DNA of 64,000 nucleotides from assembly GCF_013184985.2 (NCBI RefSeq), contig NZ_CP063418.1, forward strand, positions 124,001 through 188,000. The letters run 5' to 3'. Positions 42,933 through 52,243 of this stretch are shown here, piece after piece. The notes below the pieces were generated by a model. It worked only from the letters and a program-made list of their open reading frames with translations, made no database searches and had not been told where the DNA came from. A program made the position numbers and the translations under genes. Each line of letters opens with the position of its first letter. Positions within the stretch are counted from its first letter, which is position 1. Source of the DNA: Actinomyces faecalis (GTDB lineage Bacteria; Actinomycetota; Actinomycetes; Actinomycetales; Actinomycetaceae).

Positions 42933-45900
42933 ATGGCACGCGACCTGAGCCCTACGGACTGGCCCGCGGACGTCAGCGATGAGCAGGTCATCGCGGTCGT
43001 CGGCGGGAGGACCTTCCTGCGTGGCCAGCGCTGTGCCGAGGAGGGTGCTGTCCGCACGGTCTCGGTAGCGGGAGCCGGCGGGGAGATCGTCTCCGGCAGC
43101 GTGAGCGGCTCCGGGTCGCGGGTCTACCAGACCATGGTCTACGCCCCGCAGGCCAGTGAGCGCAGCACGTGGTCCGGCACCTGTACCTGTCCGGTGGCGA
43201 GGAGCTGTCAGCACTGCGTGGCGCTGCTCCTGAGGGCCAGGGCCCTGGCGCTCAGGCTGCGGGACGAGGGCGGAGGCTGGGAAGAGGACCTGGCGAGCCT
43301 GCTGGCGGTGCGCCGTCACACCTACCGTGGCATGGCGCTGGAGGTGGCCCCGGACTACCACGGCAGGCTGAGCCTGCTCCCGCTCGTCGAGGGCAGGAGG
43401 GGATGGAACCGTCAGGGGGCCGCGTGGACGCAGGTGCTCGGTGGCGGGCTGGCTGATGAGGTCGACCCACGGGTCCTGGAGGTCGTCCAGGAGGTCGCCG
43501 GGATGTCCGGCCGTGGCTTCTACTACGCCGACGACCGTGCCTGCCTCAGTCAGATGCCGGCTCGGATCTGGCCGGTGCTGCGGCGCGGGACCGAGGTGGG
43601 GCTGGGCCTGACCACGGCACAGAGCAACGGCTCGGCGGTCCTGGTCGCCTCTGGGCTCCGGGCGGGTGCGAGCGTCCTGAGGCAGCCCGACGGCGCCGTC
43701 AGGATCTCTCCGGTGCTCAGCACCGAGCATGTCGCCGAGCTTGAGGCGAGCGAGGTCGCGCACGAGCCGGGGGCGGTGGGCGAGGCTCGCGGTGGCCTCC
43801 AGCCGATCGGTGCGCCTGGGGTCCATGCCTTCTACACCTACAGGCCCTCTGGGGAGCTGGTCCTCATGCCGATCGAGCCGGTGCCCTCGGAGGCCGTCTC
43901 CCGCCTGCTCGCCGACCCTTCCTACCGGATCATCGTCCCAGCCCCGGACGTCGCCCGTTTCGAGGCCGAGCACCTGGAGCGGCTCATGAGGGCCGTGCCG
44001 GTCCTGGTGCTCGACGACGCCGTGTCGGTCCCGGAGCCGACACGGCTGAGCGCTGTGCTGCAGGTTCGTTGTGACGGGAGCACCCACTCGGCCTCCACCC
44101 GGTGGCTGGTGCGCTACGTGGACGAGATGGGCGTGGTGCGCCGTGAGGAGCCACTGGGAGACCTCACGCCTGAGAGCCGTGACGGCGGTCCTGCAGCCAG
44201 GGGTGGCGAAGGTGCGGACGCCGGGGAGGCGTGGGCCGCACCGGTCCTGGACGGTTCCGCTCCCGCCCCGGTCCGTGTGCCGCAGCCGGGTGCGCCCGCG
44301 CGAGACGGAGAGGGAGTGCCGGTCGCGGAGCCGGTCGGACCTCGGAGGGTCCCGCGTGACCCGCAGGCGGAGCGCCTCCTGGCCCGGGAGGTCTTCAGCG
44401 CGCTCATCCCGCTGGTACGTGACCACGGCGTGCTGTGGCGCCGCAGACGGATGCGTGGGATCGAGACGGCACGGTTCATCACCCGGACCGTGCCGGTGCT
44501 GCGGAAGCTGGACGACGTCCAGGTAGAGCTGGTCGGTGAGGTCCCGGACTACCGCCAGGCAGGTGAGGACCTGGTCATCGCCACCTCCGTCACCGAGGAC
44601 GAGGACCGCCCGGACTGGTTCTCCCTGCGGGTGCGCGTGCGCGTCGGGGAGGAGGAGGTTCCCCTGGAGCGGCTCATGGCCGCGGTGGCCGCAGGCGAGG
44701 CGGAGGTGCTCCTTGACTCAGGGACCTGGGTGGAGACCGACCGTCCTGAGGTCCACCGCCTGGCAGCGCTGATGGAGGAGGGGCGGGACCTGGCAGAGCC
44801 TCATGCCAAGGACCCGGGCCAGATGAGAGTGACGGCCTTCCAGGCCGGCTTCTACTCCGAGCTGGTCTCCCTGGGCGTCGTGGACGAGGCCGCCGTGCGA
44901 TGGCAGGAGGGCGTAGGAAGGCTGCTCGGCACCTCTCCCTCGCAGCTCGTGGACGCCGAGGTGCCGTCCGGCTTCCGGGCCGAGCTGCGGCCCTACCAGC
45001 TGGAGGGCTATCGCTGGCTGCACCTGCTGCGAGGAGCGGGGCTGGGAGGAGTACTGGCTGATGACATGGGCCTGGGCAAGACGGTCCAGGTCCTTGCCGA
45101 GATCCAGAAGATGGCCGAGGAACCGGGCGGGCTCGCGGCGCCGGTTCTCGTCGTCGCCCCGACCTCCGTCATCGGAGCCTGGGCCGAGCAGGCGGAGCGC
45201 TTCTGCCCGGGTCTGCGAGTGCGGGAGGTCCGGCGTACAGCCGCCAAGCGCGGCACCACCATGGCTCAGGAGGCGGCCCGGGCGGACGTCGTCGTCACCA
45301 GCTACACCCTCATGCGCCTGGACGAGGAGGACCTGGCGCAGGTCGAGTGGTCCTGGGCGGTGCTGGACGAGGCCCAGTTCATCAAGAACCATGCTTCCGC
45401 CACCTACAAGGCAGCACGCCGGCTGCGTTCTCCCTCGACCGTGGCGATCACGGGTACCCCGCTGGAGAACTCGCTCATGGACCTGTGGAGCCTGCTGAGC
45501 GTGTGCGCACCGGGCCTGCTACCCGGGCCGGAGCGCTTTCGGCAGACCTACAAGTGCCCGATCGACCGGGGCGGGGAGAAAGGACACCAGCGGCTACAGC
45601 TCCTCAGGAGCCGGATACATCCCTTCATGCTGCGTCGCACCAAGGAGGAAGTGGCCCACGACCTGCCGGACAAGACTGACCAGGTCCTGCGGGTCGAGCT
45701 CACCCCGGCCCACCGCCGCGCCTACGAGGCCCGGCTCATCCGCGAGCGTCAGAAGGTCATGGGCCTGCTGGAGGACGACACTGCCCAGGCGCGATTCTCC
45801 GCCCTGCGGTCCCTGACCATCCTGCGCCAGATGGCTCTGGACCCGGCGCTGGTGCCCTATGAGGAGGTGACGGACCAGGAGGAGCAGACGGTCCGCGGTG

Positions 45901-46505
45901 GCCCGGACCCGGTCTCCGGCAGGACTGCGCGCCGCCCCCGGGCCACAGCCAAGGTGGAGCTGCTGCGGGACACCCTGGTGCCGATCGTGGCAGAAGGCCA
46001 CCGGGCGCTGGTCTTCAGCCAGTTCACCCGCTATCTCAGCTCGGTGCGCGAGGAGCTGGAGGCTGCGGGACTGCGCACCCTCTACCTGGACGGCGCCACC
46101 AGCGACCGACAGGCCGTCGTCAGCCAGTTCCGCGAAGGTCAGGCGGAGGTCTTCCTCATCTCCCTCAAGGCTGGTGGCTTCGGCCTGACCCTGACCGAGG
46201 CGGACTACGTCTTTGTCCTGGACCCGTGGTGGAACCCGCAGGCTGAGGAGCAGGCGGTGGACCGTGCGCACCGCATCGGCCAGGACAAGCCGGTCATGGT
46301 CTACCGTATGGTCGCGGCGGACACCATCGAGGACAAGGTCATGGCGCTGAAGGAGAAGAAGGCCGGGCTGTTTGCCAAGGTGGTCGAGGGAACCACGGCG
46401 GAGCAGCTGGAGGAGCAGGCCCGGGACGGTGCCGGGACAGCCGCAGGCGCCGGCCTGAGCCGGGCCCGCCTCACGGCCCGGGAGATCCAGGAGCTGCTGG
46501 GCTGA
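42933..46505 (+). CDS. SWIM zinc finger and SNF2-family helicase
   Basis: A 1190-residue protein. A SWIM zinc finger CTCPVARSCQHC (CxCx5CxH) is near residue 85, followed by a bacterial SNF2-associated region. The helicase core has DDMGLGKT (about 709-716), VVAPTSVIGAW, DEAQ in the Walker B position (about 812), ITGTPLENSLMDLWSLL, LVFSQFTRYL, SLKAGGFGLTLT and DRAHRIGQ. Such proteins remodel nucleic-acid-protein complexes, perhaps RNA polymerase or repair complexes. The ATG is chosen from the TACGCT-N6 leaderless promoter. Confidence 0.9.
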   Translation: MARDLSPTDWPADVSDEQVIAVVGGRTFLRGQRCAEEGAVRTVSVAGAGGEIVSGSVSGSGSRVYQTMVYAPQASERSTWSGTCTCPVARSCQHCVALLLRARALALRLRDEGGGWEEDLASLLAVRRHTYRGMALEVAPDYHGRLSLLPLVEGRRGWNRQGAAWTQVLGGGLADEVDPRVLEVVQEVAGMSGRGFYYADDRACLSQMPARIWPVLRRGTEVGLGLTTAQSNGSAVLVASGLRAGASVLRQPDGAVRISPVLSTEHVAELEASEVAHEPGAVGEARGGLQPIGAPGVHAFYTYRPSGELVLMPIEPVPSEAVSRLLADPSYRIIVPAPDVARFEAEHLERLMRAVPVLVLDDAVSVPEPTRLSAVLQVRCDGSTHSASTRWLVRYVDEMGVVRREEPLGDLTPESRDGGPAARGGEGADAGEAWAAPVLDGSAPAPVRVPQPGAPARDGEGVPVAEPVGPRRVPRDPQAERLLAREVFSALIPLVRDHGVLWRRRRMRGIETARFITRTVPVLRKLDDVQVELVGEVPDYRQAGEDLVIATSVTEDEDRPDWFSLRVRVRVGEEEVPLERLMAAVAAGEAEVLLDSGTWVETDRPEVHRLAALMEEGRDLAEPHAKDPGQMRVTAFQAGFYSELVSLGVVDEAAVRWQEGVGRLLGTSPSQLVDAEVPSGFRAELRPYQLEGYRWLHLLRGAGLGGVLADDMGLGKTVQVLAEIQKMAEEPGGLAAPVLVVAPTSVIGAWAEQAERFCPGLRVREVRRTAAKRGTTMAQEAARADVVVTSYTLMRLDEEDLAQVEWSWAVLDEAQFIKNHASATYKAARRLRSPSTVAITGTPLENSLMDLWSLLSVCAPGLLPGPERFRQTYKCPIDRGGEKGHQRLQLLRSRIHPFMLRRTKEEVAHDLPDKTDQVLRVELTPAHRRAYEARLIRERQKVMGLLEDDTAQARFSALRSLTILRQMALDPALVPYEEVTDQEEQTVRGGPDPVSGRTARRPRATAKVELLRDTLVPIVAEGHRALVFSQFTRYLSSVREELEAAGLRTLYLDGATSDRQAVVSQFREGQAEVFLISLKAGGFGLTLTEADYVFVLDPWWNPQAEEQAVDRAHRIGQDKPVMVYRMVAADTIEDKVMALKEKKAGLFAKVVEGTTAEQLEEQARDGAGTAAGAGLSRARLTAREIQELLG

Positions 46506-46665
46506 GCCGGCTGCGTACCGCAGACCGGAGTCCGCTCGGGCTCCACAGGCGGGTGCCGTGACACCCTCGTCCACAGGGCTCACGAGGGCCGGGTGCACGT
46601 CGCCGCCTCCGTCCTCCAGGCTGGTGCGAGCGGACAGGATGTCCGCACCAACCCAAGGAGGAGAC

Positions 46666-46962
46666 ATGCAGCGCACCATCATTCACACCCTTGCGCGGGT
46701 CCTGGACCTGCGCCGGACACTGACGGCGAGGACGGCAGGCAGCGGGCCTGGCACAGCGGGTGCGTGCCCTGGTTCGGGCCTGACGCTGGCGGCGTCGTCT
46801 GGGGTAGACCCTGACCCTGAGGCAGGGATGGCCACGGCTGAGTACGCCGTAGGTACCTTGGCAGCCGCTGCCTTCGCGGGTCTGCTGCTGGCCGTGATGC
46901 GCTCAGGGTCCCTGCAGGGAGTCCTGCAGGGCCTGATCGAGTCGGCCCTGTCAGTGGGCTGA
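46666..46962 (+). CDS. DUF4244 Flp-pilin-like protein
   Basis: A 98-residue protein. After a cytoplasmic N-terminus, GMATAEYAVGTLAAAAFAGL is a type IV/Tad pilin-like processing site and hydrophobic helix (Gly-Met with Glu at +5). This is the layout of DUF4244 proteins that accompany actinobacterial Tad secretion genes. AAGGAGGAGA precedes the ATG. It is the first of three small Tad-like genes; the secretion ATPase and membrane genes are not in the window downstream and may be elsewhere. Confidence 0.8.
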   Translation: MQRTIIHTLARVLDLRRTLTARTAGSGPGTAGACPGSGLTLAASSGVDPDPEAGMATAEYAVGTLAAAAFAGLLLAVMRSGSLQGVLQGLIESALSVG

Positions 46963-46967
46963 GTACC

Positions 46968-47339
46968 GTGCGACGACGACGTCGAGGAAGCCGGTCCCGG
47001 GGCTCCTGCGAGGGTGAGGACGGCATGGTGACTGCCGAGACCGCTGTCGTCCTGCCCTCGGTGGTGCTGGTTCTCGTGCTCGTCCTGTCAGCGGTCAGCG
47101 CAGGAGTGACTCAGCTGCGCGTGACCGACGCCGCCCGGGTGGCAGCGCGTGCCGCGGCCGTCGGGCGCACGGACCTCGACGCCGTCGTCGCAGCGGCTGC
47201 GGGACGCTCACACCTGGAGATCGAGCACGGGGCGCTGACGTGCGTCACCGTCTCCCGACAGGTACCTGGTCCTGCGGGGCTCCTGGGGGTCGCCGCGCAC
47301 AGCCGGGCGTGCGCCTGGACCGAGCCGGTGCAGCCATGA
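46968..47339 (+). CDS. TadE-like pseudopilin
   Basis: A 123-residue protein with a basic head, a processing-site-like EDGMVTAETAVVLP and a single hydrophobic helix (VVLVLVLVLSAVSAGV), followed by an extracellular domain with two cysteines. This fits TadE-like minor pseudopilins of actinobacterial Tad systems. The GTG start is 6 nt after the preceding stop; the stop overlaps the next gene as ATGA. Confidence 0.75.
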   Translation: MRRRRRGSRSRGSCEGEDGMVTAETAVVLPSVVLVLVLVLSAVSAGVTQLRVTDAARVAARAAAVGRTDLDAVVAAAAGRSHLEIEHGALTCVTVSRQVPGPAGLLGVAAHSRACAWTEPVQP

Positions 47340-47854
47340 GACGACGTCGAGCTGCTCGGAGCAGCAGGAGAGAGGCCGCCGGTAGGCCTGCGGGTGCAGC
47401 GGTCAGCACGGTAGCCGCAGGACGAACAGCCTGCGGGACGTGTGGTGAGAGTGGTTCAGGGACCGTGCTGGGCCTGGGCGTCATCGCCGTGCTGCTTGCG
47501 CTCGCGGTAGGACTGACCGGACTGGTCCAGGCGCAGGCCGGCGCGGGGCGAGCCCGGCTGGCTGCTGACCTCGCCGCCCTGGGAGGGGCGACGGCGCTGG
47601 CATCGGTGGTCGCCCCGGCCGCCCCCTGCGTGGTGGCGCAGGAGGTGGCCGAGGCCAACGCGGCACGGGTGGAGGGCTGTGAGGTCCAGGGTGAGGACGT
47701 CGTCGTGCAGGTGGGCGTGGGGCTCACGGTGCTGGGTGCTCCGAGGCTCGCTCGGGCGAGTGCACGAGCCGGGCCGGTTGACGCGGACTGGCCGGTGGAC
47801 GCGGACTGGCCGGGCCAGCCGGCTGATGGCTGGAGAGGACCTGGACGGGGCTAA
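47336..47854 (+). CDS. Rv3654c-like TadE/TadG-family protein
   Basis: A 172-residue protein with a basic N-terminus, one hydrophobic helix (LGLGVIAVLLALAVGLTGLV) and an Ala-rich extracellular part (AGRARLAADLAALGGA) as in mycobacterial Rv3654c-like proteins. The end carries a duplicated VDADWP motif from a 15-bp DNA repeat. The TAA overlaps the convergent helicase stop codon by 2 nt. Confidence 0.7.
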   Translation: MRRRRAARSSRREAAGRPAGAAVSTVAAGRTACGTCGESGSGTVLGLGVIAVLLALAVGLTGLVQAQAGAGRARLAADLAALGGATALASVVAPAAPCVVAQEVAEANAARVEGCEVQGEDVVVQVGVGLTVLGAPRLARASARAGPVDADWPVDADWPGQPADGWRGPGRG

Positions 47855-50532
47855 CCGGCAGGAGCCGCGGCCAGTAGCAGGCGCAGCAGCGTGACGGCTC
47901 CGGTCTTGTCCAGCGGCTCGTTGTTGTTGCCGCACTTGGGTGACTGCACGCATGAGGGGCAGCCCGAGGTACAGCCGCACTGCTCGATGACCTCGAGCGT
48001 GGCCTCCAGCCAGTGACGTCCGGCCCGGTAGCCGCGCTCGGCGAAGCCTGCGCCGCCGGCGTGCCCGTCGTGGACGAAGACCGTGGGGGTCATGGTCTGG
48101 GGGTGCAGCGCTATCGACAGCCCACCGATGTCCCACCGGTCGCAGGTGGCCAGGAGAGGCAGCATCCCGATCGAGGCGTGCTCGGCAGCGTGCAGCGCCC
48201 CAGGCAGGTCGGCACTGGTCAGGCCTGCATGCTCGGTGAGATCGACGGGCACCGTCCACCACACGGCCGCGGTGGGTAGTACGTGCTCGGGCATGGACAG
48301 GGCGTGCTGAGAGACCACCTCCATACCGGGCAGCGCGTGCTTGGTGTACCCCACGACCTGGCTCGTGACCTCCACGGAGCCGAAGCACCAGGTGATCCCG
48401 TCCTTCCAGTCCTGTCGCTCCCGCTCGGCGATGATGCGGACGCTGGAGGCCTCCTTGGCTCTGGTTCGGTAGCCCACCGCAGCCTTCTGGGTGACAAGGG
48501 CTGCCTCATCGCTCAGCTCCTCCACGACGTAGGTGCGCCCCTGGTGGATGTAGACCGCGCCCTCGTGGACGGTGGAGTCGGCCGAGGCGCCAGGCACGGT
48601 GCCCACCACGGTGCCCGTGGCGGCGTCGACCACGGGCGTGTCCGGTGGCCCGTCCCCGCGCAGGGAGGTCAGGTCCTGGGCGCGTCCAGGGAGGCTCGTG
48701 TTCCAGAACCAGCCGCTGGGACGACGACGGAGCGCGCCACGGGCGGCGAGGTCAGCGAGGAAGGTGTCGTCGCTCAGGCCGAAGAGCGCGAGGTCGTCCT
48801 CGCGCAGGGGTGACTCCGAGGCTGCCGCGCACAGGTGCGGGGCGAGCACGTAGGGGTTGGCCGGGTCGAAGACGGTGGCCTCGGGCCCGGCGAAGACCTC
48901 CTCGGGGTGGTGCACCAGGTAGGCGTCCAGCGGGTTGTCGCTGGCGATGAGGACCGCGAGCCCGCGGCTGCCGGCTCGTCCTGCGCGCCCGGCCTGCTGT
49001 CCCAGGCTCACGCGTGTCCCCGGCCACCCGGCGATGATGACGGCATCCAGGCCGGTGACGTCGATGCCCAGCTCCAGGGCGTTGGTGGTCGCCAGGGCAC
49101 GCAGGCGTCCGCGACGTAGGTCGTTCTCCAGCTCGCGACGCTCCTCAGGCAGGTACCCGCCTCGGTATGCCCTCACGCTTCCCACCAGCTCGGGCAGGGA
49201 CAGGCTGAGAGTGTGACGCGCGTGCTCGGCGACCACCTCGGCGCTGCGTCTGGAACGTACGAAGACGAGAGCGCGCGCCCCCACGCTCATGAGGTCCGTG
49301 AGCAGCTCAGCGGCCTCGACCACGGCCGACCTGCGGGCCGAGGGGTAGTCGGTGGGGTCGCCGGTGTCCGGCCCGGCTGCCGCAGCAGCGTGCGGGGCCT
49401 GGAGGCTCTGTGGCTGACCGGGCGAGGGCTGGTTGAGCGGCGGGTCGGCAGCGGGGACGTCAGCGGCCTGGGCCAGTGCGGAGACAGAGGCCTCCCACGC
49501 GGTCCACGGGTCACGCAGGGCTGGTTGCCACAGGGCCAGGGTCCGCTCCCCGGCAGGGGCGTCGTCCTTGGTCACGGCGGTGACGGACTCGGGGTCCACG
49601 CCGATGAGGCGGGCAGCCGTCAGCGCTGGCTCAGCAGCCGTCGCCGAGGCGCACAGGACCACCGGGCCGGTTCCCTCCGGCTGTAGCCGACGCACCAGCC
49701 GCAGCAGGCGCCGCAGGACCAGGGCCACGTGGGCGCCCAGCAGGCCGCGGTAGGCGTGGCACTCGTCGACGACGACGTAGCGCAGCGAGCGCAGGAACCT
49801 CGTCCAACGCTCGTGGCCGGGCAGGAGGGAGAAGTGCAGGAAGTCAGGGTTGGTCAGGACCACGTCGGCGTGGGCCCGGGCCCAGTCACGCTCGGGCAGC
49901 GGGGTGTCGCCGTCGCAGGTCCCCACGCGTACCGTGCGCAGGGGAGCGCGAGCGCCGGAAGCGGTCGGCGCCGCGGGTCCGGCGGCCGATGGCGCGGATG
50001 ACGGTGGTTCGCGGGAGGCGCCGCTGGCAGGCTCGGCCGCGCCGTCGTCGCCCGAGGAGGAGGGCGACGTGCGCTGGACGGCCTCCAGCTCGGTGACCAG
50101 TCGCGTCAGCGCGGCGGCCTGGTCGGCGGACAGCGCCTTGGTGGGGGACAGGTAGAGCACGCTCGGCCGGTGGCCGTAGGAGGAGATCCGGGACTCCTTC
50201 CCGGCCTCGGGCCGCTGGGCCGCCAGGACGTCGGACAGCGCTGGCAGCCAGGCGGCCAGGGACTTGCCGGACCCGGTGCCGGTGGCGATGACCGTGTGGT
50301 GGCCGGCGTGCAGGGACTCGGCTGCCTGGCACTGGTGCGTCCAGGGCTGGCTCACGCCCAGGCGCTGGTAGGCGGCGACGAGGTCAGGATCGGCCCAGTC
50401 CGGCCAGCGGCCGTGGTGGCCTGGGCGGGCAGGGGTGCGCTCCAGGTGGACCAGGCGGCCGTCGCGCTCACCCACCATCTGCAGGACCTCGGTGAGGTCG
50501 CGTGAGGGGGCGTGCTGCTGCGGAGTGGTCAC
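47851..50532 (-). CDS. DEAD/DEAH helicase with DUF1998 zinc domain
   Basis: An 893-residue superfamily-2 helicase: motif I TGTGSGKS, motif II DECH, motif III CASATAAEP, motif VI QQAGRAGRAG, then a C-terminal MZB/DUF1998 domain with four cysteines in CGCTSGCPSCVQSPKC. It matches the MrfA/Rv3649 group, implicated in repair of mitomycin-type DNA damage. A low-complexity Ser/Ala insertion (about 150-190) separates motifs Ia and Ib. As in mycobacteria it sits next to Tad-like genes. A TAG stop is shared with the convergent gene end. Confidence 0.88.
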   Translation of the reverse strand: MTTPQQHAPSRDLTEVLQMVGERDGRLVHLERTPARPGHHGRWPDWADPDLVAAYQRLGVSQPWTHQCQAAESLHAGHHTVIATGTGSGKSLAAWLPALSDVLAAQRPEAGKESRISSYGHRPSVLYLSPTKALSADQAAALTRLVTELEAVQRTSPSSSGDDGAAEPASGASREPPSSAPSAAGPAAPTASGARAPLRTVRVGTCDGDTPLPERDWARAHADVVLTNPDFLHFSLLPGHERWTRFLRSLRYVVVDECHAYRGLLGAHVALVLRRLLRLVRRLQPEGTGPVVLCASATAAEPALTAARLIGVDPESVTAVTKDDAPAGERTLALWQPALRDPWTAWEASVSALAQAADVPAADPPLNQPSPGQPQSLQAPHAAAAAGPDTGDPTDYPSARRSAVVEAAELLTDLMSVGARALVFVRSRRSAEVVAEHARHTLSLSLPELVGSVRAYRGGYLPEERRELENDLRRGRLRALATTNALELGIDVTGLDAVIIAGWPGTRVSLGQQAGRAGRAGSRGLAVLIASDNPLDAYLVHHPEEVFAGPEATVFDPANPYVLAPHLCAAASESPLREDDLALFGLSDDTFLADLAARGALRRRPSGWFWNTSLPGRAQDLTSLRGDGPPDTPVVDAATGTVVGTVPGASADSTVHEGAVYIHQGRTYVVEELSDEAALVTQKAAVGYRTRAKEASSVRIIAERERQDWKDGITWCFGSVEVTSQVVGYTKHALPGMEVVSQHALSMPEHVLPTAAVWWTVPVDLTEHAGLTSADLPGALHAAEHASIGMLPLLATCDRWDIGGLSIALHPQTMTPTVFVHDGHAGGAGFAERGYRAGRHWLEATLEVIEQCGCTSGCPSCVQSPKCGNNNEPLDKTGAVTLLRLLLAAAPAG

Positions 50533-50644
50533 GCGGGACAGTGTGCCTCAGGGCCGCAACGGGGTGAGCGTGGCCGAGTGCGGCCAGGTGTGACGGGTGT
50601 GGTGGGCGGCGGGCTGGGCACGGGCGTGCCCGGAAGATCTAGCC

Positions 50645-50732
50645 AGGCGCCGGCGACGTGGGAGAGCTGGTTCGCGATGACGTGCCTGCTCTCACGAGCT
50701 CTTAACTACTCTAACAATGTTAGAGTTAGAGT
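50645..50732 (+). repeat. Left 88-bp direct repeat containing the AlbA_2 gene promoter and operator
   Basis: 82 of 88 bases match 52156-52243. It holds ACTCTAAC/GTTAGAGT (50708-50715 with 50725-50732, 9-nt loop) and a TAGAGT -10 element 6 nt before the GTG start of the following gene. Two of the six differences are compensatory across the palindrome. Confidence 0.9.
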
Positions 50733-52133
50733 GTGGATACGGCAGCAGTTGACCATGCTCTCACTCTGACCCCCGATGAGGCGGTGACACGATTGCTGTC
50801 ACTGCCTGAGAGTCAGTGGTTTGAGCGTAAGTCCGGGGCGATTCGACCGCAGGACCTAGCGATTCCCATGGTCGCCATGGCGAACTCGGAGGGGGGTGTG
50901 ATCGTGGCTGGCCTGCACGCGGGTGAGGTTGTCGGCGTGGATGCGCGTGCTGACAACGCCTTGCGTCAGGCTGCGATCGACTTTACGGCGCCCCCGGTTC
51001 GTGTAAGAGTCACGGCTCTTGACGCCAGTGATGGACGTGTGCTGGTTTTTCGAGTCTCGCCGGGTGAGCTCGTTCATGAGACACATAAGGGGGAGTGCTA
51101 CCTGCGGGTTGGCGATGAGTCTCGCAGGCTGAGTTTTGTCCAGCGTCAGGAGCTGGAGTGGGACCGGGGGTCGGCGAGCTTTGAGGGGACTGCGGTTCCT
51201 GGGGCGCGGGTTGATGACCTTGCGGGATCAGTACTTCAAGACTTTCAGGCGCGGCTCGGGTCCTCGTCGGCAGACCTGGCGCTAGGAGCGCGTGATCTAC
51301 TGACTCGTGACGGAGGTGTGACCGTAGCAGGGTATCTCCTCCTGTCCGAACGGCCTCAGGTGACGTACCCCAATGCGCATGTCAGGGTGCTCAAGTACGG
51401 CAGCGTGGATCGAGGAGTTGGACGTTCTCTCGCCCTTGAGGAGGGGGGAGACGTGCGTTGCGAGGGTCCGATTGTGCAGCAGATTGACGAGGCTGCGCGA
51501 GCTATTGATCGCCTTCTGCCGCGCCGTCAGGCCTTGACTGATAGCGGTCGCTTTGAGGCGACGCCTGTGATCCCACGAGACGCGTGGCTTGAGGGGCTCG
51601 TTAATGCTGTCGTACATCGCTCTTACAGCATGAGTGGTGACCATGTACGTGTCGAGATCTTCCCTAACCGCATCGAGATTACAAGTCCGGGACGGTTTCC
51701 AGGTATTGCTGATCCCACTCGTGCGAAGGTGATCAGCCGCAACGCACGAAACCCGCGGATCGCGCGAGTGTGTGCGGATCTGGGGGTGACGCGTGAGCTT
51801 GGTGAGGGGATTCGGCGTATTTATGCCGAGATGAGGCGTGTGGGACTGTCAGAGCCGATGTATGTGCAGTCGTCGGAGGCGGTCAGGTTGACGTTGCTTG
51901 CGGCTCATGCGGTGTCCGATGACGTGGCTGAGCGTCTTGGGGGGACCGCGATACGGATCCTGGACGCGATGCGGCTTGCCCAGCGTCCGTTGGGTACGGG
52001 TCAGATCGTTGATCTTGTGGGTCTTGCTCGGCCGACCGTGATCCGCCACCTGGGCAGGCTGCGAGCGGCTGGGCTGGTGGTCTGGGAGGGGAGTCAGGCG
52101 CGTGATCCTCGTGCGACGTGGCGCGTGGTCTGA
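50733..52133 (+). CDS. AlbA_2 (Schlafen-like) domain regulator with winged HTH
   Basis: A 466-residue protein. Residues about 20-130 form an AlbA_2/Schlafen-type domain (WFERKSGAIRP, MANSEGGVIVAGL, ETHKGECYLRVGDESRRLS). The middle ATPase-C4 domain has LVNAVVHRSYSMSGDHVRVEIFPNRIEITSPG, NPRIARVCADLGVTRELGEGIRRI. The C-terminus is a winged helix (GLARPTVIRHLGRLRAAGLV). Such proteins are putative transcription regulators and also occur in defence islands. The GTG start is directly after a TAGAGT-N6 promoter inside the palindrome, suggesting autoregulation and leaderless translation. It lies between 88-bp direct repeats. Confidence 0.8.
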   Translation: MDTAAVDHALTLTPDEAVTRLLSLPESQWFERKSGAIRPQDLAIPMVAMANSEGGVIVAGLHAGEVVGVDARADNALRQAAIDFTAPPVRVRVTALDASDGRVLVFRVSPGELVHETHKGECYLRVGDESRRLSFVQRQELEWDRGSASFEGTAVPGARVDDLAGSVLQDFQARLGSSSADLALGARDLLTRDGGVTVAGYLLLSERPQVTYPNAHVRVLKYGSVDRGVGRSLALEEGGDVRCEGPIVQQIDEAARAIDRLLPRRQALTDSGRFEATPVIPRDAWLEGLVNAVVHRSYSMSGDHVRVEIFPNRIEITSPGRFPGIADPTRAKVISRNARNPRIARVCADLGVTRELGEGIRRIYAEMRRVGLSEPMYVQSSEAVRLTLLAAHAVSDDVAERLGGTAIRILDAMRLAQRPLGTGQIVDLVGLARPTVIRHLGRLRAAGLVVWEGSQARDPRATWRVV

Positions 52134-52155
52134 GGGGGCGGGTGAGTGCTCAGGT

Positions 52156-52243
52156 AGGCGCCGGCGGCGTGGGAGGGCTGGTTCGCGATGACGTGCCTGC
52201 CCTCACGAGCTCTTAACTACTCTCACAATGTAAGAGTGAGAGT
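52156..52243 (+). repeat. Right 88-bp direct repeat downstream of the AlbA_2 gene
   Basis: A copy of 50645-50732 beginning 22 nt after the stop. The palindrome is preserved as ACTCTCAC/GTGAGAGT (52219-52226 with 52236-52243). The position equal to the start codon reads TGA, so no gene starts here. Confidence 0.9.

Noticed and set aside
50733..52133. Part of an anti-phage defence island
   Set aside because: AlbA_2/Schlafen-like domains occur in defence loci, but the neighbours are a repair helicase and nrdDG, and no partner nuclease or effector is visible. The repeats are more simply regulatory or duplication-derived.
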